A DNA stretch of 64,000 nt from Sediminispirochaeta smaragdinae DSM 11293 (GTDB taxonomy: Bacteria > Spirochaetota > Spirochaetia > DSM-16054 > Sediminispirochaetaceae), in assembly GCF_000143985.1 (NCBI RefSeq), contig NC_014364.1, positions 4,228,582 to 4,292,581 of the forward strand, in the 5' to 3' direction. The translations under genes were made by a program, and so were the position numbers. Position 1 is the stretch's first letter, and every line of letters starts with the position of its first letter. Positions 43,753 to 52,591 of the stretch are shown here, piece after piece. The notes beneath the pieces are model-generated. The model was not told where the DNA came from, searched no databases, and worked only from the letters and a program-made list of their open reading frames with translations.

Positions 43753-44781
43753 ATGAAACGAGTTGTAGCAATTGTCTTGGCGATGCTGCTTGTTACCTCA
43801 TTTGCGTTGTTCGCAGGAGGAGAGAAGGAGAGCGCCGGAAAGGTAACCGCCTATACCACCCTCGACGAAGAGCTTGCCCGCAAGGTGTTCAACGCCTTTA
43901 CCGAAGAGACCGGCATTCAGGTCGATTGGGTACGCCTTTCCACCGGCGAATGCACCGCCAGGATGGAAGCGGAAAAAGAAAATCCCCAGGCCAGCATCTG
44001 GTACGGAGGTGTAGGCCTCGGTCATATCGAGGCAAAGGACAAGGGTTTGACCATGCCCTATGATTCCCCCGCCGCTAAAATGCCTGAAAAATTCAGAGAC
44101 CAGGATCGATACTGGTCGGGAATCTATGCAGGTCCCCTCTGTTTTGAGAGCAATACCCAGGCCTTGGAAAAATACGGCCTCACCGCTCCTACATCCTGGG
44201 AAGAACTTGCCGACCCCAAATATAAGGGACACGTGCAGATGGCAAACCCCGGATCTTCGGGAACAGCCTATAACGTTCTTGCCACCATGGTAACCCTCTA
44301 CGGAGAGGAGAAGGCCTTTGAATACATGAAGCGGCTGGACGCCAATATCACCCAGTATACAAGAAGTGGCTCGGCCCCCGGGAAGAATGCAGCCATTGGA
44401 GAAACCACGATTGCCATCGGATACGCCCATGACGGCGTACGTTTGATTGCCGAAGGATATCCCCTGGAAATCACCTTCCCCTCCGAAGGAACAGGCTACG
44501 AGGTCGCCTCCATCAGCCTGATCAAAAACGGTCCTGCCGAAGAGCTCGCATATGCAAAGAAGCTCTACGATTGGGCCCTTGGTGAAACCGCCGCAAAAAT
44601 CTATACCACGGCCTTTACCGTTCCCTTTGTTGATGTGCCCCTTCCCAAGGGTGCCCTTCCCATCAGCAAGGTCAACACCATCAATCAGGACGACGAATGG
44701 GCCGCAGCCAACAAAGCCCGCCTAGTGGAAAAGTGGAACGCCGTCATAGGCGGTGAATCTCGTACCGAACCAAAGAAGTAA
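43753..44781 (+). CDS. ABC importer solute-binding protein, iron(III) type
   Basis: A 342-residue type 2 periplasmic binding protein. The signal peptide is MKRVVAIVLAMLLVTSFALFAGG, with cleavage near GG-EKES and no lipobox Cys. The fold signature is TAYTTLDEELARKVFNAFTEETGIQVDW, followed by GPLCFESNTQALEKYGLTAPTSWEELADPKYKG. The pattern is that of FutA/AfuA iron proteins and of 2-aminoethylphosphonate binders; Tyr residues for iron are not certain. AGGAGGAG lies about 8 nt before the ATG at 43753. First gene of the importer operon. Confidence 0.85.
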   Translation: MKRVVAIVLAMLLVTSFALFAGGEKESAGKVTAYTTLDEELARKVFNAFTEETGIQVDWVRLSTGECTARMEAEKENPQASIWYGGVGLGHIEAKDKGLTMPYDSPAAKMPEKFRDQDRYWSGIYAGPLCFESNTQALEKYGLTAPTSWEELADPKYKGHVQMANPGSSGTAYNVLATMVTLYGEEKAFEYMKRLDANITQYTRSGSAPGKNAAIGETTIAIGYAHDGVRLIAEGYPLEITFPSEGTGYEVASISLIKNGPAEELAYAKKLYDWALGETAAKIYTTAFTVPFVDVPLPKGALPISKVNTINQDDEWAAANKARLVEKWNAVIGGESRTEPKK

Positions 44782-44798
44782 TAGCCTATCGGAAAGGT

Positions 44799-44822
44799 AT
44801 AGGGGCCCTTAGCGGCCCCTAT
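44799..44822 (+). promoter_or_regulatory. Hairpin between binding-protein and permease genes
   Basis: A perfect 9-bp stem (ATAGGGGCC 44799-44807, GGCCCCTAT 44814-44822) with a 6-nt loop, followed by only a broken T stretch (AGTCGTCTTTATT). Its position suits partial termination or 3'-end protection, giving more binding protein than permease. The effect is inference. Confidence 0.65.
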
Positions 44823-44852
44823 AGTCGTCTTTATTCGTAAGGAGCACCGTGC

Positions 44853-46538
44853 ATGACAACCACGACCACCGGCCGGAACCTAAATAATCGTTTTTACCAA
44901 TTAACAAGAGAACCGGCCCTCATGATCGGCGTAATAGTCATCTTTGCGCTGCTGGCATTGTTTATCCTCTATCCTCTCGTCTCTGCAGCAAAATTGAGCC
45001 TTGCCCCGGAGGGAAAACTTACCGGCGACGTATACCGTCAGATTTTTACCCATTCGCAATATTTACGGGCGATACGAAACAGCGTCACCCTCGGGGTGAT
45101 CGTAGCCACGCTGGCAACCGCCATCGGCTTTTTGTTTGCCTTCGCCCTTACAAGAGCCCGAATCGGCGGAAGGAAATTTTTCCAGGGGATGGCCCTTCTT
45201 CCGATCATCTCACCACCCTTCATGTTTGCCCTTTCCGTTATTCTCCTTTTTGGGCGAAACGGACTTATTACGGCGAAACTGCTGGGAATCGACATGGCAA
45301 ATATCTATGGTCTAAAAGGCCTGATCATCGTCCAGACCATCAGTATGTTTCCCATCGCCTACATGACACTTTCAGGCATCCTCCAGGGTATCGACCCGGA
45401 CCTCGAAACCTGTGCCATGAACCTTGGAGCAAAACGGGGAAAGGCATTCTTGACCGTTACCCTTCCCCTTGCTCTTCCGGGGATTTTTGCCTCCTGGCTG
45501 CTCGTGTTTGTCAGCAGCCTCACCGACTTCGGAAATCCTATCATTATCGGCGGAAACTTCGATGTCCTCTCTGTCCAGGCCTATATGGAATTCACCGGTA
45601 TGGGGAACCTTCCCCGGGGAACGGCCCTCGCAATTCTGTTGTTGATCCCCACGGTTAGTGTGTTCTTTATTCAGAAGTATATTATGAGAAAGAAAAGCTA
45701 CATCACGGTAACCGGTAAGTCGAGCAGGCGAAGCACCGCACAAACGGGAAAAGGAGTTACAATTCTTTTAACCTTTGTCTGCGGCATCATTTCCGCTTTT
45801 GTCCTGCTTTTGTACGCCACCATCATAAGTGGTAGCTTCGTAAAATTGTGGGGAATTAACTGGCATCTTACCCTCGACCACTTTGCCTACAGCTGGGATG
45901 TTGGGCGCACCACCATGAAAAATACCCTCTTTCTTGCGATTATCAGCACACCCATCACCGCTATCTTCGGCATGGTCATTGCCTACATCGTCGTGCGAAA
46001 GAACTTCCCGGGTAAACATCTTATGGAGTTCCTCTCCATGCTCAGCTACGCCATCCCGGGAACCGCCGTCGGTATCGGCTATATTTTAGCCTTCAATAAA
46101 GCCCCCTTCGAACTTTCGGGAACCGCCTTTATCCTGATCACCTGCTATGTTTTTAGGAATGTTCCGATCGGAGTGGAAGGAGGCATAGCGGCACTGAAGC
46201 AGATTTCCAATGAAATCGAGGAATCCTCCATCAACCTGGGGGCAACCAGTGCCCTTACCTTTAGAAAGATTACCCTGCCGCTGATCCGTCCGGCCTTTTT
46301 CTCCGGAGCGACCTTTGCCTTTGTCAGAAGCATGACGGCCATAAGCGCTATTATTTTTCTTGTATCTGCACGCTGGAACCATATGACGGTTCTTGTTCTT
46401 GCCCAGACGGAGATTATGCGGCTGGGAGTCGCCTCGGTCATGTCCTTCGCCCTGATTGTAGTCATCATGGTGTTCATCTTCATCATCATGAAACTCACGG
46501 GTCTGGGACGCGAACAAATTTTCGGAACGACGAAATAA
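44853..46538 (+). CDS. ABC importer permease, two-domain FbpB type
   Basis: A 561-residue membrane protein with about 12 hydrophobic segments forming two fused BPD_transp_1 domains. Each has an EAA-like loop that contacts the ATPase (DLETCAMNLGAKRGKAFLTVTLPLALPGI in the first half; EIEESSINLGATSALTFRKITLPLIRPA in the second). Fused permeases of this type occur in iron(III) and 2-aminoethylphosphonate importers. AAGGAG lies 9 nt before the ATG. The ATPase follows after 11 bp. Confidence 0.92.
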   Translation: MTTTTTGRNLNNRFYQLTREPALMIGVIVIFALLALFILYPLVSAAKLSLAPEGKLTGDVYRQIFTHSQYLRAIRNSVTLGVIVATLATAIGFLFAFALTRARIGGRKFFQGMALLPIISPPFMFALSVILLFGRNGLITAKLLGIDMANIYGLKGLIIVQTISMFPIAYMTLSGILQGIDPDLETCAMNLGAKRGKAFLTVTLPLALPGIFASWLLVFVSSLTDFGNPIIIGGNFDVLSVQAYMEFTGMGNLPRGTALAILLLIPTVSVFFIQKYIMRKKSYITVTGKSSRRSTAQTGKGVTILLTFVCGIISAFVLLLYATIISGSFVKLWGINWHLTLDHFAYSWDVGRTTMKNTLFLAIISTPITAIFGMVIAYIVVRKNFPGKHLMEFLSMLSYAIPGTAVGIGYILAFNKAPFELSGTAFILITCYVFRNVPIGVEGGIAALKQISNEIEESSINLGATSALTFRKITLPLIRPAFFSGATFAFVRSMTAISAIIFLVSARWNHMTVLVLAQTEIMRLGVASVMSFALIVVIMVFIFIIMKLTGLGREQIFGTTK

Positions 46539-46549
46539 AGGGAAAGAAG

Positions 46550-47641
46550 ATGAAACAGAACGATTACCTGATGCTAAAAAACTTGGTGAAGGACTTTCAC
46601 GACGGACGAGGCAATACCGTACGTGCTGTAGATGATATTTCGCTCTCCATCGCCAAGGGGGATTTTGTCACACTCCTTGGGCCCTCGGGATGCGGGAAGA
46701 CCACAACCCTTCGAATGGTTGCAGGTTTCGAGGTGCAGAGTACCGGCGATATCATCCTGGACGGAAGGAAAATAAATACAATCCCCGCTTTCGACCGCAA
46801 CATGCCGATGGTATTCCAGAGCTACGCCCTCTTTCCACACCTCACCATTTTCGAAAATATCGCTTACGGATTAAAAATACGCAAAATGCCGAAAGAGGTG
46901 ATCAAAAATGATGTTGCTCTGGCAGCACAGATGGTTAATCTTGTGGGATTGGAAGACCGTTACCCTGGAGAATTGTCGGGAGGGCAGCAGCAACGGGTGG
47001 CTCTTGCCCGGGCGCTGGTCTTAAAGCCGGAAATCATTCTTTTCGACGAGCCTCTTTCGAATCTGGATGCAAAGCTACGAATCCAGACACGAACGGAAAT
47101 CAAACGGGTCCAACAACTCTTGGGTATCACCGCACTTTACGTTACCCATGATCAAAGTGAAGCCTTGAGTATCAGTGATACTATTGTTATTATGAACAAT
47201 GGTAAAATTGTTCAGAGCGGCAGCCCCGAGGAGATTTACAATCACCCCGCAGGTCCCTTTGTGTCCGATTTTATCGGTAACGCAAATTTCTTCGACGGTG
47301 TGGTAACGGAGATCGACAATCGTTTTATTTCGGTCTCGCTACTCGGATCCGAGGTGCAAGTTCCTCTCCCCACCGCCGGACAATCATTTTCAAAGGGAGA
47401 CGAAGTGGTCCTGGCGATAAAACCGGAAGCGGTTGAAGTTAGACCAGGAAAAGGAGCGTTTAACGGTAAGATTGAGGTTAGTAGCTTTCTTGGGGCAACT
47501 ACCGAATACAAAATAGAATACGCCGACGGTTTTATGACGGCGATTACGCCGAATACCCAAGGTGAGATCCATAATTATCGTTATGGCCAGGAGATTGCTT
47601 TCTCCTTTAAAAAGGAGTTCTTCAGAATTTACAAGAGATAA
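46550..47641 (+). CDS. ABC importer ATPase with TOBE-like C terminus
   Basis: A 363-residue ATPase of the FbpC/PotA type. Walker A is GPSGCGKTT, the Q-loop FQSYALFPH, signature LSGGQQQR, Walker B ILFDEPLSNLDAK and the switch His in YVTHDQSEA. Residues after about 245 form a TOBE-type regulatory domain. It energises the permease encoded 11 bp upstream; the substrate is probably ferric iron, with a phosphonate as alternative. It is the last clear transporter gene, though the next gene follows after 34 bp. Confidence 0.93.
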   Translation: MKQNDYLMLKNLVKDFHDGRGNTVRAVDDISLSIAKGDFVTLLGPSGCGKTTTLRMVAGFEVQSTGDIILDGRKINTIPAFDRNMPMVFQSYALFPHLTIFENIAYGLKIRKMPKEVIKNDVALAAQMVNLVGLEDRYPGELSGGQQQRVALARALVLKPEIILFDEPLSNLDAKLRIQTRTEIKRVQQLLGITALYVTHDQSEALSISDTIVIMNNGKIVQSGSPEEIYNHPAGPFVSDFIGNANFFDGVVTEIDNRFISVSLLGSEVQVPLPTAGQSFSKGDEVVLAIKPEAVEVRPGKGAFNGKIEVSSFLGATTEYKIEYADGFMTAITPNTQGEIHNYRYGQEIAFSFKKEFFRIYKR

Positions 47642-47675
47642 GCGCTCAATAAGTCAGGCATTGAAAGGAGACGGA

Positions 47676-49145
47676 ATGACCGAATATAAATCCTCAATTC
47701 GGGCTCATGGGAAGACCCAATTGGAGTTAAAAAACAGATATCCTCTTGATCCAAAAGAAAATCGGGCATTCTACACACTTGAAACATATATGTTCACTCC
47801 GGCACAACTTGGTATAACGGCCAAGCGTTACGGAGTGGACCATTTTTTCTCGGACGTTAAAAGCCATACTCGTTTTTCCATCTCGTACATTCCCCTTTCG
47901 CGGCTGATGGATCCGGACTGCGCCATCAGTCCTATCGCACGCATCGGAAAGTTTCTGGATAAGGCGAACTTATCGAGCGATATCGACGAAAACCGGATAC
48001 TCTACGAACTGCGGACCCTTGCAAATCTCTTTTCGGCGGAAATGAAAGCGACCCACAGACTGTTGAGCGGTATTGCAAAAGAGGGAACCAATCCGACAAT
48101 CATCACGAAGATTGAATTGTTTCTCAAGGAGACCGAAACCTTCCTCCATGTTTTTCGTGCCCTTCATGCCCGTTTCATGGAACCATCCATCACCGAACGG
48201 CTGAGAACGGCCCTTCGGTGGACAGACGAATCGATCAGCTTATCGGCGGAGAAAATGCTTTTTTACCTTCACGGTATGCTCCGGCAGGAAGCACTGGTGG
48301 AAAAGATTACGGTACTTATGGAGCACGAGCAGTATTATCGCAAAGAAATGGGTTATCCGTCGGTTATCACGAACGGAACGGAAGTAGAGGTCGAAGGGAT
48401 GCTCTATCGTGAAAGTATCCTGAAAAAATGGTCCCAGACCGTTCTCTATATGTCCAGTGAGGAAACAGGTACCAATCGCAAGATAGGACATATGCTGGCG
48501 GCAGTGGCAGCGGCAACCGCCATGGTTTTCTCGGTTGTCGCCACCTTCTTTGCAAATAATCTTTTTCCAAGTTACAGCGTTCCCTGGGCCTTTATTGTGG
48601 TTGTCAGTTACATGCTGAAAGACCGTATCAAGGAAATTCTGCGGGGTATATTGGTAAAAATAATGCCTCGATTCATAGCGGACAGAACAGAACGATTGGT
48701 AGATCGGGCGGTCGATCGGCATGTGGGGAAAACACGCAGTATGGTCCGTATCATCTCCCCGGAAGAGCTTCCGCAAAATGTAAGGACAGTGCGTCAGGCA
48801 GGCTCTAATCCCTTCCGTTCGATTCTTCCTCCGGAAAACGTCATCCATTTCCGGAAAGAGGTGGTTATCGACAGTCGCAAACTGCTCAGAGAACATTCCC
48901 GTGTGGAAGCGATAACCGAAATCATTCGGTTGAAGCTCGACCGATTTCAGGAAGAGATGGATGCATCCAAGAAGCTGTTAAGAACCTGGTACGGGGGTGA
49001 GGCCCAGGCTATCAAGGGAAAGCGAGTTTACCATATTAATCTCATTCTGGTCCTTTCAAGCAAGGGAGAGGAAGAACAACTTTTTCGATATCGGCTTATA
49101 CTTACCCATCAGGGAATACAGAGGATCGAGGAAGTGCCTACATAA
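47676..49145 (+). CDS. Unknown protein with central membrane segment
   Basis: A 489-residue protein of no family I recognise. It has long mainly alpha-helical soluble parts on both sides of a hydrophobic region at about 268-313 (AAVAAATAMVFSVVATFF, then VPWAFIVVVSYML), likely two membrane helices, and then an Arg/Lys-rich segment. AAGGAG lies 5 nt before the ATG at 47676; the longer reading frame overlaps the ATPase gene and is rejected. The 34-bp gap suggests co-transcription with the importer operon. Function unknown. Confidence 0.65.
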   Translation: MTEYKSSIRAHGKTQLELKNRYPLDPKENRAFYTLETYMFTPAQLGITAKRYGVDHFFSDVKSHTRFSISYIPLSRLMDPDCAISPIARIGKFLDKANLSSDIDENRILYELRTLANLFSAEMKATHRLLSGIAKEGTNPTIITKIELFLKETETFLHVFRALHARFMEPSITERLRTALRWTDESISLSAEKMLFYLHGMLRQEALVEKITVLMEHEQYYRKEMGYPSVITNGTEVEVEGMLYRESILKKWSQTVLYMSSEETGTNRKIGHMLAAVAAATAMVFSVVATFFANNLFPSYSVPWAFIVVVSYMLKDRIKEILRGILVKIMPRFIADRTERLVDRAVDRHVGKTRSMVRIISPEELPQNVRTVRQAGSNPFRSILPPENVIHFRKEVVIDSRKLLREHSRVEAITEIIRLKLDRFQEEMDASKKLLRTWYGGEAQAIKGKRVYHINLILVLSSKGEEEQLFRYRLILTHQGIQRIEEVPT

Positions 49146-49221
49146 ATCCCTTGAAAGTTCTTTACCGCTTTCCATCTTTTTACTTGCGAACTTGCCGGAT
49201 TTTGCTACCATGGAAGGTAGG

Positions 49222-50565
49222 ATGAAGATCATTATCGGGCACACCAACATGGACCTGGACTGTATCGGCTCGATCGTCTTGGCAAAGTATCTTTTTCCCG
49301 ACCATCAAGCGATACGCAGCAGGCTTCTCCATCCTGTTGCGCGCAAGATGCACAATATCTACCGGCATAAGCTTACCTTTCTCAACCCCAAGGATCTCGA
49401 GGGAGAAACGGTGGAAAAAATCGTCATAGTGGATACACGAGCAATGTCGAGGGTGAAGGAGTATTTCCAGTTCATCAAAAACGACAACTATGAGGTGGAA
49501 ATTTTCGATCACCATCCCGGAGAAGCGGAAGGATTTCCCGGGGCGCTTATTCACAGCATGCCTTGCGGAGCGAATACAAGTCAGATAGGCCTGAAATTGA
49601 TGCAACGCAAGATTGCTGTGGATCCGGAAGATGCTACCGTCGCTTTGGCGGGGATCTATGCCGATACCGGAAATTTCACTCATGAGAATGTACAGGAGGT
49701 CGATTTCTCCGTTGCCTCCTATCTTTTGACCTGCGGCGCTTCCCTCTCCATGGTAAAGCGATTTCTAAAGCCTTTATCGGGAACCTACCAGGTAACCCTC
49801 TTTCACGAGCTTCTCAACAGGCTGACATACCATTCGATTCACGGACATCAAGTTATTACCAGTTATTGGGAGATAGAAACGGAAACAGAAGGGCTCGGTG
49901 CGGTGGTGGAAAAGGTGTTCGAGGTGGAAAACCAAGATCTATTTTTCGCCACATTCCATTTTCCCAAAAAGAAGAAGACACTCATCATTGCACGAAATCA
50001 AAAGAATACCATCGACCTTAACGACATCCTCAGACTCTTCGGTGGAGGAGGACATCCGAAAGCAGGTTCGGCCTTGGTAAAACATGAGGACGGACGTTTC
50101 GTGCACAAAAAGCTGCTCGAGCACCTCGAAGAAATGCTTGCCCCGGCGATTACGGCCGAGGAGCTTATGAGTAGCCCAGTCCATACGATACGTGATACGG
50201 CAAGTTTGCTGGAAGCCTCAATACTTCTGGAAAAGCTGGGCCACACCGGCATTCCCGTGATATGCGAAACCGGGGCTCTTGCCGGCTTCATCACCCTTAG
50301 GGACATCATGAAGGGAAGAAGGGCGGAGCAAATGCACTCACCGGTGAAAGGCTACATGACCAGAAACCTCATCACTGCCGCTCCGGAAACTACGGTCCGG
50401 GAAATCGAAGAGAAACTTTTCGATAATAATATCGGCCATCTTCCGATCATCAGGGAGGGAAACCTTGCCGGTATTGTAACCAGAACCGATTTTTTGAACT
50501 TCGCAAAAAACGAAAAACGAAAACAGCAACGGGCCATGCAGGAGGTAGGCATTCCCGTCGCCTAA
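49222..50565 (+). CDS. DHH phosphoesterase with tandem CBS domains
   Basis: 447 residues. The DHH domain (about 1-160) shows HTNMDLDCIGS (replacing the usual HxNPDGD), VIVDTR and FDHHPG, the metal-binding DHH. The DHHA1 region ends in LFGGGGHPKAGSA. Two CBS domains follow (about 315-430; MSSPVHTIRDTASLLEAS and MTRNLITAAPETTVREIEE), predicting adenine-nucleotide control. It resembles the N-terminal part of some polyA-polymerase/CCA proteins but here stands alone, so it may be an NrnA-like oligoribonuclease or cyclic-dinucleotide enzyme. A Met four codons upstream is possible. It converges on the MATE gene with 13 bp between. Confidence 0.82.
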   Translation: MKIIIGHTNMDLDCIGSIVLAKYLFPDHQAIRSRLLHPVARKMHNIYRHKLTFLNPKDLEGETVEKIVIVDTRAMSRVKEYFQFIKNDNYEVEIFDHHPGEAEGFPGALIHSMPCGANTSQIGLKLMQRKIAVDPEDATVALAGIYADTGNFTHENVQEVDFSVASYLLTCGASLSMVKRFLKPLSGTYQVTLFHELLNRLTYHSIHGHQVITSYWEIETETEGLGAVVEKVFEVENQDLFFATFHFPKKKKTLIIARNQKNTIDLNDILRLFGGGGHPKAGSALVKHEDGRFVHKKLLEHLEEMLAPAITAEELMSSPVHTIRDTASLLEASILLEKLGHTGIPVICETGALAGFITLRDIMKGRRAEQMHSPVKGYMTRNLITAAPETTVREIEEKLFDNNIGHLPIIREGNLAGIVTRTDFLNFAKNEKRKQQRAMQEVGIPVA

Positions 50566-50578
50566 ACGTCTTCCCTTT

Positions 50579-51958
50579 TTACCCCTCCAGCATCTGTGTT
50601 TCTCGAGCCTTCAAAACATTGCTTTGCCGGAAGAAGAGTATCATTCCCACAAGGAGAGCAAAGACAAACCCCGCAGGCTGGGCGGCGAATACACCCGAGA
50701 TGCCGAAAAAGCGGGGAAGGATAAGCACCAGAGGAATCAGGAAAAGCCCCTGCTGACCTGCCGCCAGAATCAAGGCATACCGCCCATTCCCAAGGGCCTG
50801 AAAAATCCCGCCGAACATGATCACTAAGCCCACGGGAATAAGAGAAAGGGCCATCATGCGCATCGCCTCTGAGCCCATAGCAATGACATCGGGGTCCTGG
50901 GGTGCAAAAACCCGCATGATCGCTGGGGCAAAGATAAAACAAAGGATTCCGGCAAACAGACCGATTCCACTTGCAACACTGAAAACAATCCTAATGGTTT
51001 GACGTACCCTATCGAAACGGCGAGCGCCATAGTTGTATCCGGCCAAAGGCTGTAAGCCCTGGGCCAGTCCGAAAAGCGCCATCATCAGAAGACTAAAAAG
51101 ACGGGAATTGATACTGACGGCTGCAATAGAGGAATCCCCGTAGACCCCTGCAGCGTTATTGACGATAGCAAAGGAGATGCTTCCCAAAATCTGCCGTACG
51201 AAGGTGGGAATTCCCATGTTCATAATATTTCGATAGGTCCTTACCGTGGGGTGGAAATAAGAACGCTTAAAGGGATTGACGGCTCCCTTGTCTCGGAAAT
51301 AGTAGCTGGCAAGATAGAGTGTCGATATGCCTTGTGAAATCACCGTTGCAATGGCGGCCCCGGTTATGCCCATATTCAAGGCAAAGATAAAAAGAGGATC
51401 GAGGATAATATTCATAACTGCACCGATAATCTGCCCGGTACTGCTATGTAAGGCAGCTCCCTCAGAACGGAGAATATTGTTGAGGGTCATGTTGGAAACC
51501 TGGAAGATGGAACCACCCACAATGACTCTGCCGTAAAGGTCTGCGGTGCTCAGGATAGAGTCGGTGGCCCCAAAGAGAATCAGAAGTGGTTTTATAAAGG
51601 TTGCACCGACAAGAGCAAATACGATACCGACGCCCAAAGAGGTATAAAGAGCGGTCGCAGCGGTGCGGTTTGCCTCTTTGTAATCATTTTCTCCCAGCTT
51701 TCTGCTGATAACACTGGCGGCTCCCATCCCAAAGGTAAGGCCGATGGAACCGATAAGCTGAAAAAGGGGAAAGACAATCCCTGTAGCGGCAACTGCCGTG
51801 GTGTCCCGCAAAAGGCTCACGAAAAAGGTATCTACTACATTATAGATTGCCATAACCATCATGCCGGCCACTGCCGGAGCCGAAAGCTTGAAAAGGGCCG
51901 AGCCGATGTCTCCCTCTGCCAGCAATTGGATTCGTTCATTATTGTAATTATCTGCCAT
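50579..51958 (-). CDS. MATE-family multidrug efflux pump
   Basis: A 459-residue protein with 12 hydrophobic segments of the MATE fold in two halves. Typical early stretches are SAPAVAGMMVMAIYNVVDTFFVSLL and GIVFPLFQLIGSIGLTFGMGAASVISRKLGE. The start at 51958 has GGAG 6 nt upstream and overlaps the end of the TetR gene by 11 bp, so the pump and its regulator are one operon. It extrudes cationic compounds by ion antiport; the substrate is unknown. Confidence 0.93.
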   Translation of the reverse strand: MADNYNNERIQLLAEGDIGSALFKLSAPAVAGMMVMAIYNVVDTFFVSLLRDTTAVAATGIVFPLFQLIGSIGLTFGMGAASVISRKLGENDYKEANRTAATALYTSLGVGIVFALVGATFIKPLLILFGATDSILSTADLYGRVIVGGSIFQVSNMTLNNILRSEGAALHSSTGQIIGAVMNIILDPLFIFALNMGITGAAIATVISQGISTLYLASYYFRDKGAVNPFKRSYFHPTVRTYRNIMNMGIPTFVRQILGSISFAIVNNAAGVYGDSSIAAVSINSRLFSLLMMALFGLAQGLQPLAGYNYGARRFDRVRQTIRIVFSVASGIGLFAGILCFIFAPAIMRVFAPQDPDVIAMGSEAMRMMALSLIPVGLVIMFGGIFQALGNGRYALILAAGQQGLFLIPLVLILPRFFGISGVFAAQPAGFVFALLVGMILFFRQSNVLKARETQMLEG

Positions 51959-52544
51959 CTGTCGCTCCATATTCTTTTGTCCCGCGCTGAATCAGTTGCG
52001 TAATAAATTGCATATTTTCCTCACCTTGCTCAGGGAAAAGAAAGATAAGGCGGGGCACGATCGAGACCACCATAATGGTAAGCCGATCAACATCGATATT
52101 TGAATCCGGAAATACTCGATTCCAGATTGGACGAAATGCTTCCCTAAGCCAGAGCCACCCCTCAGGCCGATGGGGATAGCTTGGCAGGCGAAAAGCACCT
52201 TTTTCCTTGCAGCCGCCGAGTAACGTTTTTCGTTGGGGAAGCGTTCGCCCAACCTGTTCACTCAACTCATAGATCATGCCGACAATCTTCCGGATTTGAT
52301 CGTTACGAGATACCTCGGCAGAATCCAACTCTTTCACAATCTCGGTGATAAGGTTTGACCATTCCCGCTGGAAGAGAGCCTTCAGGAGATCGTCTTTATC
52401 CGGAAAGTAATTGTAGATTGTTCCGACAGCAATTCCCGCACGTTCGGCGAGGGCTCTGAGCGTCAACTCAGAGCCCCCGGTAAAAATCATATTCTCAAGT
52501 TCGTCTATAAGACGAGTCTCAATATTCTTGATAAGCTTCGGCAT
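51948..52544 (-). CDS. TetR-family regulator of the MATE pump
   Basis: A 198-residue repressor. The TetR N-terminal HTH is LTLRALAERAGIAVGTIYNYFPDKDDLLKAL (about 28-58), and the rest is an unclassified ligand-binding domain. It sits directly upstream of the MATE gene. A perfect palindrome in its promoter spacer suggests autorepression and joint induction with the pump when a drug binds. The ATG at 52544 lies 9 nt after the -10 box. Confidence 0.93.
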   Translation of the reverse strand: MPKLIKNIETRLIDELENMIFTGGSELTLRALAERAGIAVGTIYNYFPDKDDLLKALFQREWSNLITEIVKELDSAEVSRNDQIRKIVGMIYELSEQVGRTLPQRKTLLGGCKEKGAFRLPSYPHRPEGWLWLREAFRPIWNRVFPDSNIDVDRLTIMVVSIVPRLIFLFPEQGEENMQFITQLIQRGTKEYGATDGR

Positions 52545-52553
52545 TATCTTATA

Positions 52554-52582
52554 TTTTTATGAACATTGTTCACAAGAGTCAA
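52554..52582 (-). promoter_or_regulatory. tetR-MATE promoter with palindromic operator
   Basis: On the minus strand TTGACT (52577-52582), a 17-bp spacer and TAAAAA (52554-52559). The spacer contains the perfect palindrome TGAACATTGTTCA (52560-52572), so a TetR dimer would sit between the two boxes. The -10 ends 9 nt before the ATG. Confidence 0.75.
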
Positions 52583-52591
52583 GTAAAAAAC

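Noticed and set aside
47562-47675. Extended start of the unknown membrane protein
   Set aside because: It overlaps the ATPase gene in another frame and lacks a ribosome-binding site, while ATG 47676 has AAGGAG.
48997-49221. Extended start of the DHH-CBS protein
   Set aside because: The extension lies inside the previous gene, and the DHH fold begins at MKIIIGHTN.
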